From Leptolyngbya sp. SIO1E4 (GTDB taxonomy: Bacteria; Cyanobacteriota; Cyanobacteriia; Phormidesmidales; Phormidesmidaceae): a stretch of DNA of 64,000 nt. Shown here piece after piece: positions 45,667 through 54,368 of the stretch. The notes beneath the pieces are model-generated. The model saw only the letters and a list, made by a program, of their open reading frames with translations. It did no database searches and had not been told where the DNA came from. The stretch lies in NCBI GenBank assembly GCA_010672825.2, contig JAAHFU020000001.1:1612001-1676000 (forward strand), written 5' to 3'. Position numbers and translations under genes: made by a program. The first letter of the stretch is position 1; the number at the start of each line of letters is the position of its first letter.

Positions 45667-46661
45667 TTCTGCGTGTCGTTGACGAGCTTGAGAAAAACCT
45701 GGGTTAAATCAGCGCGATCGCGGTGCACCGATAGCAGCGGCAGCGGACGCAACTTGGCCAAGACAGCATACAGCGCTTCAGAAGATCCCGAAAAAGCAAT
45801 GTTCGACCCTTGAATATGGCCTCCTAAAGCCATAATTTCCTGGCACTGATTGGGCGTTAAGGTACCCTCAACTTCCAGGTGATAGGTCGAACCTGAGAAT
45901 TGCTGGAGCAAGTCTTGGGTGGTTTGTTCAGCAATAATCCTGCCTTGGCGAATAATTGCCACCCGATCCGAGAGTTCTTCAGCCACGTTGAGCTGATGGG
46001 TGGTCAACAAAATAGCGCATCCATCCTTAGCAATTTGGCGCACAAGGGCTTTGACCGTTTCGCTAGCCTCCACATCCAACCCCAAGGTGGGTTCATCGAG
46101 CAACAGCAGTTGCGGGGCATGAATCAGGGCTACTGCGATCGCCAATTTTTGCTGCATGCCCCGTGAGAGTTTTTGCACTGGCGTCTGCCGCTTGTCATGC
46201 AAACCAAACTGCATCAGCAGATCGGCCCCTCGACGTCGCGCTCTCTTGCGCGGCACCTGCCGCAGGATACCGAAATACTCCAGGTTCTCTTCGGGGGTGA
46301 GGCGCCAATACAAGTTTCGATTTCCTTCTAGCACTGCCCCAATATGGCGTAGCGCCTTCGCTGTTCGATGAGGGTTTTCCCCCATAATGCTGACCTGCCC
46401 TCGATCAGGTCGCACCAGCCCTGCCATCATCTTGATGGTCGTCGTCTTACCAGCACCATTCGGCCCTAAAAAGGCCAACACCTCTCCTTGCTGGAGCGTT
46501 AACGAGACCTGCCGTACCGCCTCAAAGCGCCGCTTGCCACGACCATAGGTTTTTGTCAGGTCGCGGACTGCTAGCACCCGAGGGCGATCCGGCACAGCCG
46601 GAGCATGAGTTTGGGAAGGATCATTCACGAGACGCACAACACGCTCCACTTCTTGGATCAA
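45663..46661 (-). CDS. ABC transporter ATP-binding protein (ABC-2 exporter type), ATPase 1
   Basis: A full ABC domain: GPNGAGKTTT (Walker A), KLSRGMQQKLAIA (signature variant), LLLLDEPTLGLD (Walker B), LTTHQLNVAEELSD (H-loop), and a C-terminal extension of about 90 residues (EGTLTPNQCQEIMALGG). It overlaps the permease start by 4 bp and so forms one transporter with it. Similar to DrrA-type drug or lipid export ATPases. Start at 46661; the codon and the RBS are not remarkable. Confidence 0.9.
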   Translation of the reverse strand: MIQEVERVVRLVNDPSQTHAPAVPDRPRVLAVRDLTKTYGRGKRRFEAVRQVSLTLQQGEVLAFLGPNGAGKTTTIKMMAGLVRPDRGQVSIMGENPHRTAKALRHIGAVLEGNRNLYWRLTPEENLEYFGILRQVPRKRARRRGADLLMQFGLHDKRQTPVQKLSRGMQQKLAIAVALIHAPQLLLLDEPTLGLDVEASETVKALVRQIAKDGCAILLTTHQLNVAEELSDRVAIIRQGRIIAEQTTQDLLQQFSGSTYHLEVEGTLTPNQCQEIMALGGHIQGSNIAFSGSSEALYAVLAKLRPLPLLSVHRDRADLTQVFLKLVNDTQK

Positions 46662-47168
46662 ACGTCGAATTCTTCACCAATCTTAATACTATGTGTTGAC
46701 TTGATGATTCCTAGGGAACTCTTGGTTCAAGATACTTGCCCCTCGCGACATTCTTTATGGCATTTGTTAGCATGAGTTTAAGGCATAAACAATTTTTGGC
46801 TTCTGGGGTGCAAGAAATAGCTGGGTGCAACCCGTTATCAGGTACATTTGCCATTCAATTGTATGTCTTAACGAGCACCAGATCAGGGTTTACAGGTCGT
46901 TTAACCGATTGAGAAATTACGATTGAGTCAGCAAGGCTCCCTGATCCAGCATCGATTTTTACAGCTCAAAAACTCTAGAAAATTTACTGTTTAGTGGGTA
47001 AAGCTGCCAACGCAGAAGCCACCTGTGCATTCTGAAAATTTCTTGGGAACTTTTAGAAATTTTTTCCCTTCAGGAATCGTAGAAAATTTTGCCCTTAATC
47101 AGTATTACGACATGGATTTTGTGAATGTTAGTTCGCATGCCTTGTCTTTGAAAGGTTAACAAAGCATC
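46662..47168. other. Divergent AT-rich intergenic region (500 bp)
   Basis: Between ATPase 1 (minus) and the glycosyltransferase gene (plus). TAGAAAATTT-like motifs recur (near 46975 and 47078), and AAAATTTCT (47035-47043) pairs with AGAAATTTT (47055-47063). This may be a promoter or leader structure of the glycosyltransferase gene. No gene seen. Confidence 0.45.
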
Positions 47169-48347
47169 ATGCAAGAAAACTATTATTTCTATTACTCAGA
47201 TTCAAATTTTACCGAGCATGGGGCGCACTTAGGGCACAATGCAAACAGCGCTAATGCAGTGGCAAACCTAGGGTTTCCGTCATTATTGGGCTATCATGAA
47301 GCGCTTCCAGGTATACAGCTGCCTAAGGTCTTGCATCCCTTCGCGCCTCAAGCGCCTTCTGAAAAGCTCATCAAGCGCTACAGCATTCAGAGCAAGATCA
47401 AGGTTGTAAAGCTGCCAATCCCTTGGCCATTTGGCCGAGTCTCACATAAATTGACGGCGACTAGCACGCTTATCTGTAAGTACTATCTACCGGTGTTTAT
47501 TCGGCCTGCAGTTCGCGTTGTTCACAGTCGCAACTGGAATTTTATTAAAGCAGCTGTGAAGAATAAAATTCCAGCCATTTATGAGCATCATCATTATGTC
47601 AATAGAAAGTTTGAACCAGAGATTGTTAATAGCCCTTATTTTCGAGTCACAGTAACGGTTGCACAACCTGTTTTAGACAGTCTGGTCGCAACGGGTATGC
47701 CCCCTGAAAAAATTGTGATGCTGCACAGTGGCTTTAACCAGAATTTTCTAGGTCGTCACCCAGAAAAAGCTCAGCAGTGGCGAGCAAAAATACTCAGTAA
47801 TTCTGACGAAAAGCTGGTTATTTATGCAGGAGGGTTATATGGCTTCAAGGGAGTCGACCTGCTGCTGGAGGTTGCGCAACAGCTGCCCACCGTTAAATTT
47901 GCGATCGCAGGCGGTAAAGATTCACAGATCCAGCACTACCAGCGCTTGATCCAGTCTATGCAGCTGGAAAACGTGACGTTATTGGGCTGCCTCCCCCATA
48001 CTGACCTGTCACCGTTACTCCAAGCTGCGGATTTGCTGGCCCATCCTCATTTGGCCACGCGGGAAGCCACTTTTACCTCTCCGCTCAAGTTTTTTGAGTA
48101 CATGGCGTCCGGGACGCCGATTGTTGCCTCCAAAATCGTCACGCTCCAAGAGTTTACGAAATCTCCTGCTAGTGTCGTTTGGTGTGACCCTGACGATCCT
48201 AAAGAATTTGCTCAGAGCATCCAATTTGCCTTAGACCACTATCCAAGACGTGCAGACGGCTATTCAGACACCCTCGCGTTTGTGAATCAATTCTCCTGGG
48301 AAAGCAGAATGAAGACCATTCTGTCTTATGTGGAGAAAGCAGCCTGA
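47169..48347 (+). CDS. Glycosyltransferase family 4-like protein
   Basis: A 392-aa GT-B fold enzyme. The C-terminal donor-binding half has GLYGFKGVDLLLEVAQQ, VKFAIAGGKDS, VTLLGCLPHTDLSPLL and the E-x7-E-like region LKFFEYMASGTPIVAS, typical of GT4 glycosyltransferases. The N-terminal acceptor domain (HNANSANAVANLGF) is variable. Soluble or peripheral membrane. Sugar and acceptor cannot be assigned; there is no adjacent polysaccharide cluster. Its composition is slightly richer in A+T than its neighbours. Confidence 0.85.
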   Translation: MQENYYFYYSDSNFTEHGAHLGHNANSANAVANLGFPSLLGYHEALPGIQLPKVLHPFAPQAPSEKLIKRYSIQSKIKVVKLPIPWPFGRVSHKLTATSTLICKYYLPVFIRPAVRVVHSRNWNFIKAAVKNKIPAIYEHHHYVNRKFEPEIVNSPYFRVTVTVAQPVLDSLVATGMPPEKIVMLHSGFNQNFLGRHPEKAQQWRAKILSNSDEKLVIYAGGLYGFKGVDLLLEVAQQLPTVKFAIAGGKDSQIQHYQRLIQSMQLENVTLLGCLPHTDLSPLLQAADLLAHPHLATREATFTSPLKFFEYMASGTPIVASKIVTLQEFTKSPASVVWCDPDDPKEFAQSIQFALDHYPRRADGYSDTLAFVNQFSWESRMKTILSYVEKAA

Positions 48348-48364
48348 TTTGCCCGCATAAACGC

Positions 48365-48430
48365 CCATCCATCCCACCCTAGACCCCAGACCCTAAACCC
48401 CGGCGTTACCTAGATATCCCGAACTCAATC
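48365..48430 (+). repeat. 94-bp CCCTAGA element, copy 7 (partial/degenerate)
   Basis: The core CCCTAGA-CCCCAGA-CCCTAAA-CCCC is clear. The left end is degenerate and the right half matches only loosely (GATATCCCGAACTCAAT). It lies between tandem genes, just after the glycosyltransferase stop. Confidence 0.65.
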
Positions 48431-48602
48431 GCAAACAGACTGCACGCCCTCTGAATTCGTCTCTACAGCACTCAAAAAGTCGGCTGACAAAGACGGCATA
48501 GGCCTTGAACGAGCACCTCATTGATCTTGCAGCTGCTGTCACAGTCAAACGGACGTCAGCAATCATGCCACAATCGATGCTGGGGTTTTAAGGGCATGAT
48601 TT

Positions 48603-49568
48603 GTGAAATTCTTATTCATTATTGATCCCATCCATCTACTGGATCCGGGACATGATACCAGTGTGGCGTTGATGGAAGCGGCCCAGGTACAAGGCCACGA
48701 AGTCTGGATCACCCAAGCCAACTGGCTGGGGGTTGAGGCTAGCAACGCCACTGCCCAGATGCAGCCAGTGACGTTGAAACCCGTCACCCTGCAGGCAGGC
48801 CACTGGGTCGCTGACAAGGACTGGTACCACCTAGGCGAGATTACCTACCAGCCTTTGGAAGCAGTGGATGCAGTCTTTATGAGGACAGATCCACCCGTTA
48901 CCATTCCCTACCTCTATGCCACCTACATTTTGGATTATGTCGACCCCAGTAAAACGCTGGTGGTAAATTCGCCCCAGGGGATTCGGACTGCCAATGAAAA
49001 GATGTATGCCTTGCAGTTCACGGAGGCCATTCCTGAAACCATCGTCAGCCAGGATAAAGCGGTCATTCGCAAAACCGTGGAGCGCTGGGGTCAGGCCGTG
49101 CTGAAACCCTTAGGTGGCAAAGCGGGGGAAGGCATTCTCTTTCTAGAGGCAGGCGATCGCAATTTCAACTCTATGATTGAAATTAGCACGGGTCGTGGGC
49201 GCGAACCCGTGATGATTCAGACCTATTTACCGGAGGCCAAAGACGGCGACAAGCGCATTATTTTGCTCCACGGTGAGCCAATTGGTGCGGTCAACCGGAT
49301 CCCCACAGGGAAAGAGTTTCGCGGCAACATGGCGGTCGGGGGTCGAGTGGCACAGGTAGGAATTACAGACCGCGATCGCGAAATTTGTAGCCAACTTGCC
49401 CCTACCCTACGCCAAGATGGCCTAATCTTCGTAGGCATTGATGTCATTGGTGGCTACCTGACCGAGGTGAATGTCACTAGCCCGACTGGTATCCGAGAAA
49501 TTGATCGGCTAGAGGGCGTGAGTCTTGGGCAGCAGGTTATCGAATGGGTTAACAATACGATTAGTTAA
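48603..49568 (+). CDS. gshB: Glutathione synthetase
   Basis: Begins at GTG (VKFLFIIDPIHLLDPGHDTS). A 321-aa ATP-grasp enzyme joining gamma-glutamylcysteine and glycine. Diagnostic blocks: MRTDPPVTIPYLYATYILD, NSPQGIRTANEKMYALQF, LKPLGGKAGEGI and GKEFRGNMAVGG, then VGIDVIGGYLTEVNVTSPTGIREID. The upstream gap contains a repeat copy. The next gene starts 13 bp after the stop, so gshB probably leads a five-gene transcription unit with transport and deaminase genes. Confidence 0.96.
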   Translation: MKFLFIIDPIHLLDPGHDTSVALMEAAQVQGHEVWITQANWLGVEASNATAQMQPVTLKPVTLQAGHWVADKDWYHLGEITYQPLEAVDAVFMRTDPPVTIPYLYATYILDYVDPSKTLVVNSPQGIRTANEKMYALQFTEAIPETIVSQDKAVIRKTVERWGQAVLKPLGGKAGEGILFLEAGDRNFNSMIEISTGRGREPVMIQTYLPEAKDGDKRIILLHGEPIGAVNRIPTGKEFRGNMAVGGRVAQVGITDRDREICSQLAPTLRQDGLIFVGIDVIGGYLTEVNVTSPTGIREIDRLEGVSLGQQVIEWVNNTIS

Positions 49569-49581
49569 CTGAAATAAAGAG

Positions 49582-50688
49582 GTGAATGTTGTGAGCCAAC
49601 GTCGGATTATCCTCCCGAGTCGCTTTAGCAGGCGGCGGTTTGTGAAGTACGGCTCTCTCGCTGCGGGTGCTGGCATTGTGTCAGCATGCGCAGGCAACAC
49701 CCGCAACTCTACCCCCGATAGCACCGCAGCCACGCCCACCGAGGAGGCTACAACTAGCGGTGAATTGACCCCCGTGACCTATGGCACCAACTGGTATGCA
49801 CAAGCTGAGCACGGGGGCTTTTATCAAGCGGTTGCCACCGGCATCTATGAAACCTACGGTTTGGATGTGACCATTCAAATGGGCGGGCCACAGGTCAATG
49901 GCACCCAGCTTCTGATGGGAGGAGCAGTCGACTTTTTCATGGGCTACGGGTCTGATGCCCTGAAAGCGATCGAGGAAGGGATTCCGAAAGTAACGGTGGC
50001 ATCAATTTTTCAGAAAGATCCTCAAATCCTCATTGCCCACCCTGACCAGGGCATTGAGACCTTAGAAGATTTGCAGGGTAAGCCTATTTTCATCTCTGCA
50101 GCAGCCAATGTGACCTACTGGCCATTGCTGGCGGCGAAATATGGCTTCACCGAAGATATGAAGCGCCCCTACAACTTCAACGCTGGCCCCTTTTTAGCAG
50201 ACCAGACCTCAGCACAGCAGGGATACCTCAGCTCTGAACCCCTAACCATTCAAAAAGAAGGCGGGTTTGAACCGGTTGTCTTTTTGTTAGCCGATTATGG
50301 CTACGACCCTTACTCCACCACCATTGAAACGCGCCAAGAGTTAGTCGACAGCGACCCCGACCTGGTGCAGCGGTTCGTAGATGCCTCTATTAAAGGCTGG
50401 TACAGCTACCTAGAAGATGACCCCACCCCTGGCAATGAACTCATTAAAGAAGCGAATCCTGAAATGACGGATGAGCAGATAGCCTACGGCATCGAGAAAA
50501 TGAAGGAATACGGCATTGTGGTTTCTGGAGAGGCAGAAACCGCTGGGATTGGAACCATGACCGAGGCTCGCTGGCAGTCTTTCTTCAACACGCTCGTAGA
50601 CGCTGAGGTCATGAGCCCGGATGTCGATTACACCCAAGCATTCACCTTAGCGTTCGTGAACAAAGGCACGGAGTATTACCAGGGATGA
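49582..50688 (+). CDS. ABC substrate-binding protein, NMT1/THI5-like, Tat-type lipoprotein
   Basis: Starts at GTG, 13 bp after gshB; a second GTG lies three codons on. A twin-arginine-like motif SRRRF (residues 16-20), a hydrophobic segment and VSAC (Cys36) suggest a Tat-exported lipoprotein. The mature part has the NMT1/THI5-like fold (TYGTNWYAQAEHGGFYQAVATGIY), as in the ThiY-type pyrimidine and the nitrate/taurine-type binding proteins. The deaminase downstream suggests a pyrimidine or related N-heterocycle as ligand. Taurine/alkanesulfonate, riboflavin or HMP-type ligands cannot be excluded. Confidence 0.85.
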   Translation: MNVVSQRRIILPSRFSRRRFVKYGSLAAGAGIVSACAGNTRNSTPDSTAATPTEEATTSGELTPVTYGTNWYAQAEHGGFYQAVATGIYETYGLDVTIQMGGPQVNGTQLLMGGAVDFFMGYGSDALKAIEEGIPKVTVASIFQKDPQILIAHPDQGIETLEDLQGKPIFISAAANVTYWPLLAAKYGFTEDMKRPYNFNAGPFLADQTSAQQGYLSSEPLTIQKEGGFEPVVFLLADYGYDPYSTTIETRQELVDSDPDLVQRFVDASIKGWYSYLEDDPTPGNELIKEANPEMTDEQIAYGIEKMKEYGIVVSGEAETAGIGTMTEARWQSFFNTLVDAEVMSPDVDYTQAFTLAFVNKGTEYYQG

Positions 50689-50740
50689 TAAAGGGCAAAC
50701 AAATAACGATTGGATTGGGGTCGAGGGTAGCGGGGTAAAT

Positions 50741-51523
50741 ATGACATCTACGGCGATCGCGCTACACCAGGTAGACAAGGTTTACAACAACGGCACTGTC
50801 GCACTGCAAGGGGTTGATCTGACGATTCGCCGGGGAGAATTTGTCAGCTTGGTGGGGCCATCTGGGTGTGGCAAAAGCACCATCTTGCGGTTGATTGCGG
50901 GGCTTGGGGCGGTGAGCCGGGGCTTTCTGGAATGGGGGGAGGCAGCAGGCGTTAATCCGCAGCAGCCAGCCTCTGACCACACCTTAGCCTTTGTGTTTCA
51001 AGATGCAGCGCTCATGCCCTGGGCTACAGTGGTGGACAATGTGTATCTGCCCCTCAAGCTCAAGGGGCAATCTTTGCGCTCAAGCCGCAGTCGCATTCAA
51101 GAAGCCTTGAATTTAGTAGACCTTCAGGGGTTGGAGGGTAGCTATCCGCGCCAGTTATCGGGGGGCATGAAAATGCGCGTTTCCATTGCGCGGGCGTTGG
51201 TGACCCATCCAAACCTGCTGCTGATGGACGAACCCTTTGGTGCCCTTGATGAGATGACTCGCAGTCGTCTTAACAGCGATTTTTTACATCTTTGGGAACG
51301 CTGTCATTGGACTGTCGTTTTTGTCACCCATAACATCTACGAGGCGGTTTACCTCTCGAACCGCGTGGTCGTCATGGCAGCTCGCCCAGGGCGCATTGTT
51401 GCCGATGTGCCCATTGAGGCCCCGTACCCACGGAATGACGCTTTTCGCACCTCTTCCCTGTTCAATCAATACTGTCGAGATATTTTGCACCATCTGTCTA
51501 TGGGCAACCCGATCGCCTCTTGA
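50741..51523 (+). CDS. ABC transporter ATP-binding protein (nitrate/taurine/pyrimidine type)
   Basis: 260 aa with GPSGCGKST (Walker A), FVFQDAALMPWATV (Q-loop block typical of the SsuB/TauB/ThiZ group), LSGGMKMRVSIARAL (signature) and LLMDEPFGALDEMTR (Walker B). It follows the binding protein by 52 bp and the permease starts 16 bp after its stop. It energises the importer formed with the permease at 51540. Confidence 0.93.
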   Translation: MTSTAIALHQVDKVYNNGTVALQGVDLTIRRGEFVSLVGPSGCGKSTILRLIAGLGAVSRGFLEWGEAAGVNPQQPASDHTLAFVFQDAALMPWATVVDNVYLPLKLKGQSLRSSRSRIQEALNLVDLQGLEGSYPRQLSGGMKMRVSIARALVTHPNLLLMDEPFGALDEMTRSRLNSDFLHLWERCHWTVVFVTHNIYEAVYLSNRVVVMAARPGRIVADVPIEAPYPRNDAFRTSSLFNQYCRDILHHLSMGNPIAS

Positions 51524-51539
51524 GCTAACCAATAACACC

Positions 51540-52418
51540 ATGATTCTGAAAGACCCCCAGCAATCGGCATTCACGTCTAACCAGCAGACTGTTGCCCCAT
51601 CCCGCCATACCAGGCAGCCGCCTTGGTGGTCTTCAGTCACCCGGCCTGAAGTTATTGCGCCTCTGATTGTCGGGCTCATCGCCCTCATGCTCTGGGAAGG
51701 CTCGGTGCGGCTATTTCAACTGCCCCCTTATTTGCTCCCAGGGCCGCTACTGGTGTTTCAAACGCTTATTCAGGAATGGTCACAGTTATTTCCGTCACTA
51801 CTCATTACGTTAAAAATTACGGTGGTGGCGTTTGTGGCAGCAACCGTTTCCGGGGTTTTCATTGCCGTATTGTTTACCCAAAGCAAGTGGATTGAGCGCA
51901 GCTTTTTTCCCTATGCTGTGATTTTGCAAACGACCCCGATTGTGGCGATCGCGCCCCTGATTATCATTTGGCTCCAGAACAACACTTTTGCAGCGCTGGT
52001 TGTCTGTGCCTGGATTGTGGCCTTTTTCCCGATTGTTTCTAACACGACGTTAGGCTTAAACAGCGCCGATCATACGTTGCAAAATTTGTTTCATCTTTAT
52101 GGCGCTTCCCGCTGGCAAACCCTTTGGTATCTGCGGTTGCCCAGTGCCCTACCTTATTTTCTCGGGGGTCTGAGAATTAGTGGCGGCCTCGCTTTGATTG
52201 GGGCCGTCGTGGCTGAGTTTGTGGCAGGTACAGGCGGAGCGAGGTCGGGCATTGCCTATCAGATCTTAATGTCTAGCTATAACTTGCAAATTCCCCGTAT
52301 GTTTGCAGCACTGATGATGACAACGGTGTTGGGCGTGCTGATTTTTGTGGGGCTCACGATTTTGTCCGATCGCCTACTTAAACACTGGCATGAAAGTGCG
52401 GTTCAACGAGAAAATTAG
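51540..52418 (+). CDS. ABC transporter permease (nitrate/taurine/pyrimidine type)
   Basis: 292 aa from the ATG at 51540. The frame is open upstream, but there it overlaps the ATPase gene antiparallel in frame and lacks character. About six membrane helices begin after residue 35 (APLIVGLIALMLWEGSVRLF). The EAA-type cytoplasmic loop reads LFHLYGASRWQTLWYLRLPSALPYF, typical of the SsuC/TauC/ThiX permeases. Member of the same operon as the binding protein and ATPase. Confidence 0.92.
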   Translation: MILKDPQQSAFTSNQQTVAPSRHTRQPPWWSSVTRPEVIAPLIVGLIALMLWEGSVRLFQLPPYLLPGPLLVFQTLIQEWSQLFPSLLITLKITVVAFVAATVSGVFIAVLFTQSKWIERSFFPYAVILQTTPIVAIAPLIIIWLQNNTFAALVVCAWIVAFFPIVSNTTLGLNSADHTLQNLFHLYGASRWQTLWYLRLPSALPYFLGGLRISGGLALIGAVVAEFVAGTGGARSGIAYQILMSSYNLQIPRMFAALMMTTVLGVLIFVGLTILSDRLLKHWHESAVQREN

Positions 52419-52486
52419 GCAATAACGCACTCAATGCGCGTCTTTGCTAGGCAGCATGGTCACTTTTCTCAGGAATTCGTATCACA

Positions 52487-53833
52487 ATGGCGATCGCCCC
52501 CTTTGTCACCCCGCCCCCCACAGATTCTTTTTGGCTAACCAATACCCGCTTACCCCTTGCTTTATTAGACGAAACGGTCACTCATCGAGACGTCATTGCC
52601 GCATTGGCAGCCCCTCCGTTTTTAGAAAATCTTGTAGCCGCCGATGTGGAAATTCGCGATGGATATATCGCGGCGATCGCTCCCTTGGGCTCAGCACCAC
52701 CCGATGCTGACCGCGTAGCGTTAGCGAAAGGCTTGATTTTTCCTTGTTTTGTCGATCTGCACACCCATCTGGATAAGGGGCAAATCTGGAACCGCGCATC
52801 AAATCCAGATGGCACCTTTGACGGTGCACTACAAACGGTGATGGCAGATGCCCCCAACTGGAGTGCCGAGGATCTGTATCAGCGCATGAGTTTTGGTCTG
52901 CGGTGTAGCTACGCCCACGGCACCAAAGCCATCCGCACCCATTTTGACGCCTTTGGGGCCATGGCAGAGACGGGCCTGTCAGTGATTCACCAGTTACAGC
53001 AAGACTGGGCAAAACGCATTACGCTGCAAGCGGTTTGCCTGGTTTCTTTAGATTATTATTTAACGCCAGAGGGAGAAACGCTAGCCGATTTGGTGGCGGC
53101 AAACGGAGCCATTCTCGGAGGCGTCGCTTACCCTAACCCTGACCTAGATACCCAGCTTGATCGGGTGTTTACCCTGGCAGCAGAGCGGGGGCTCGCCCTT
53201 GACTTTCATGTGGATGAAAGCCTAGATCCCACCGAAATGTCTCTGCGCCATGTGGCTAAAGCAAAACTGAAGCATGGGTTTGCGGCTCCGGTCGTTTGCG
53301 GGCATTGCTGTACGCTATCGATTCAATCTCCGGCAGAAATGGAAGAAACGCTGCACTGGGTCAAGGCAGCAGACATTGGCATTGTCAGCTTACCCATGTG
53401 CAACCTCTACCTGCAGGATCGACAGGCCAACCGCATGCCCCGCTATCGCGGTGTCACCGTCCTCCATGAACTGCAACAGCGAAACATCCCCATCGCCGTT
53501 GCCAGTGATAATTGCCGGGATCCTTTTTATGCTTATGGAGACCATGATGGGCTCGAAGTCTTAACCCAGGCTGTCCGCATTGGTCACCTTGATCGCCCCA
53601 TTGCCAATTGGGCACGGACCATCACCTGGACACCTGCCGACCTAATGGGGCTACCGGAGGCGGGGCGCATTGGCATTGGTCAACCGGCTGACTTGGTGTT
53701 GTTCAAAGCGCGCTCGTTTAATGAATTATTGTCACGACCTCAGAGCGATCGCGGGGTCTTGAGAAACGGCAGGGCGATCGACACAACTCTTCCTGACTAC
53801 GCTGAATTGGATGAGCTCTTAGAGATCAGTTAA
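52487..53833 (+). CDS. Cytosine deaminase-like amidohydrolase
   Basis: A 448-aa amidohydrolase of the CodA/isopropylammelide hydrolase group. Metal and catalytic motifs in order: HTHLDKG (from residue 92), DFHVDESLD (about 243-251), GHCCTLS (about 270-276), SDNCRDPFY (about 342-350). These match the FeII/Zn deaminases that act on cytosine and related N-heterocycles. Start ATG at 52487. It closes the importer operon, so the imported compound is probably its substrate. Exact substrate not determined. Confidence 0.87.
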   Translation: MAIAPFVTPPPTDSFWLTNTRLPLALLDETVTHRDVIAALAAPPFLENLVAADVEIRDGYIAAIAPLGSAPPDADRVALAKGLIFPCFVDLHTHLDKGQIWNRASNPDGTFDGALQTVMADAPNWSAEDLYQRMSFGLRCSYAHGTKAIRTHFDAFGAMAETGLSVIHQLQQDWAKRITLQAVCLVSLDYYLTPEGETLADLVAANGAILGGVAYPNPDLDTQLDRVFTLAAERGLALDFHVDESLDPTEMSLRHVAKAKLKHGFAAPVVCGHCCTLSIQSPAEMEETLHWVKAADIGIVSLPMCNLYLQDRQANRMPRYRGVTVLHELQQRNIPIAVASDNCRDPFYAYGDHDGLEVLTQAVRIGHLDRPIANWARTITWTPADLMGLPEAGRIGIGQPADLVLFKARSFNELLSRPQSDRGVLRNGRAIDTTLPDYAELDELLEIS

Positions 53834-53840
53834 TTTCTAA

Positions 53841-53857
53841 ATAGAGATGGTCTCTAT
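53841..53857 (+). terminator. Hairpin after the deaminase gene
   Basis: ATAGAGA (53841-53847) and TCTCTAT (53851-53857) form a 7-bp stem with loop TGG, 8 bp after the stop. The following ATTAAGG is not a strong T-run. Possible terminator of the five-gene unit. Confidence 0.5.
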
Positions 53858-53860
53858 ATT

Positions 53861-53883
53861 AAGGCAGAAGGCAAAAGGCAGAA
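53861..53883 (+). repeat. GGCAGAA heptad repeat, copy 2
   Basis: AAGGCAGAAGGCAAAAGGCA, three degenerate heptads. Related to 1134-1155 and 59435-59456. Confidence 0.6.
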
Positions 53884-54074
53884 TGAAAGGCTTGATGAGA
53901 GGACAGTTTCATTATCTAAGTTGTCCGAAAATAAATGCGTACTGCGACTGATTTTTCCTTATTACAAAAGTGCTGCGATAATGCACAGGCCAAAAACCTT
54001 AGCAAGTTTTAGACAGCAACTTTAGCCCAGCAAGATAACAGCATTCATCCGTTCAATCAGGACATCTTACGTCT

Positions 54075-54168
54075 ATGACTCTGTTCAGTTGAGTTCGAGA
54101 CATCTTGGCCGAGACAGGGTCTAGAGTTTGGGGTTTAGGATGTACTTGATCAGCTTGCATATCGCTAT
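54075..54168 (-). repeat. 94-bp CCCTAGA element, copy 8
   Basis: In minus orientation, exactly 94 bp. The core read on the minus strand is CCTAAAC-CCCAAAC-TCTAGAC-CC. It ends with CGCTAT on the plus strand. It lies between the convergent deaminase and M48 peptidase genes. Confidence 0.8.
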
Positions 54169-54204
54169 AGTCTTATGTAGTTGAGTTCAGGATTTATAAG
54201 ACTA
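54168..54204. repeat. 9-bp inverted repeat adjoining copy 8
   Basis: TAGTCTTAT (54168-54176) and ATAAGACTA (54196-54204) are perfect reverse complements around a 19-base interior containing GTTGAGTTC, part of the right half of the 94-bp element. It may be an element remnant. Confidence 0.55.
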
Positions 54205-54368
54205 GACAAGAACTATAGCGCGAGTATTTTGATTAGGATATCGAGCATCGCTCTGATGTTGAGGACAGAATCAAAATGGATGGTAGTCTTGCCCTAATCG
54301 GACTGGTGGCTACTGCAGGATTTGGAATCTAGAGCATATTCTTTCTAAAGAAAACCCTACCCTCCTGA

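Larger units (their letters stand above)
53834..54368. other. Convergent intergenic region (535 bp) rich in repeats
   Basis: Holds the hairpin at 53841, a GGCAGAA heptad repeat (53861-53883), a full copy of the 94-bp element (54075-54168), and a 9-bp inverted repeat (54168-54176 and 54196-54204) whose interior resembles one end of that element. 54205-54368 contains no convincing gene. Confidence 0.7.

Noticed and set aside
51321..51539. Longer permease start inside the ATPase gene
   Set aside because: It lies within the ATPase coding region in another frame; the ATG at 51540 gives the normal family N terminus.
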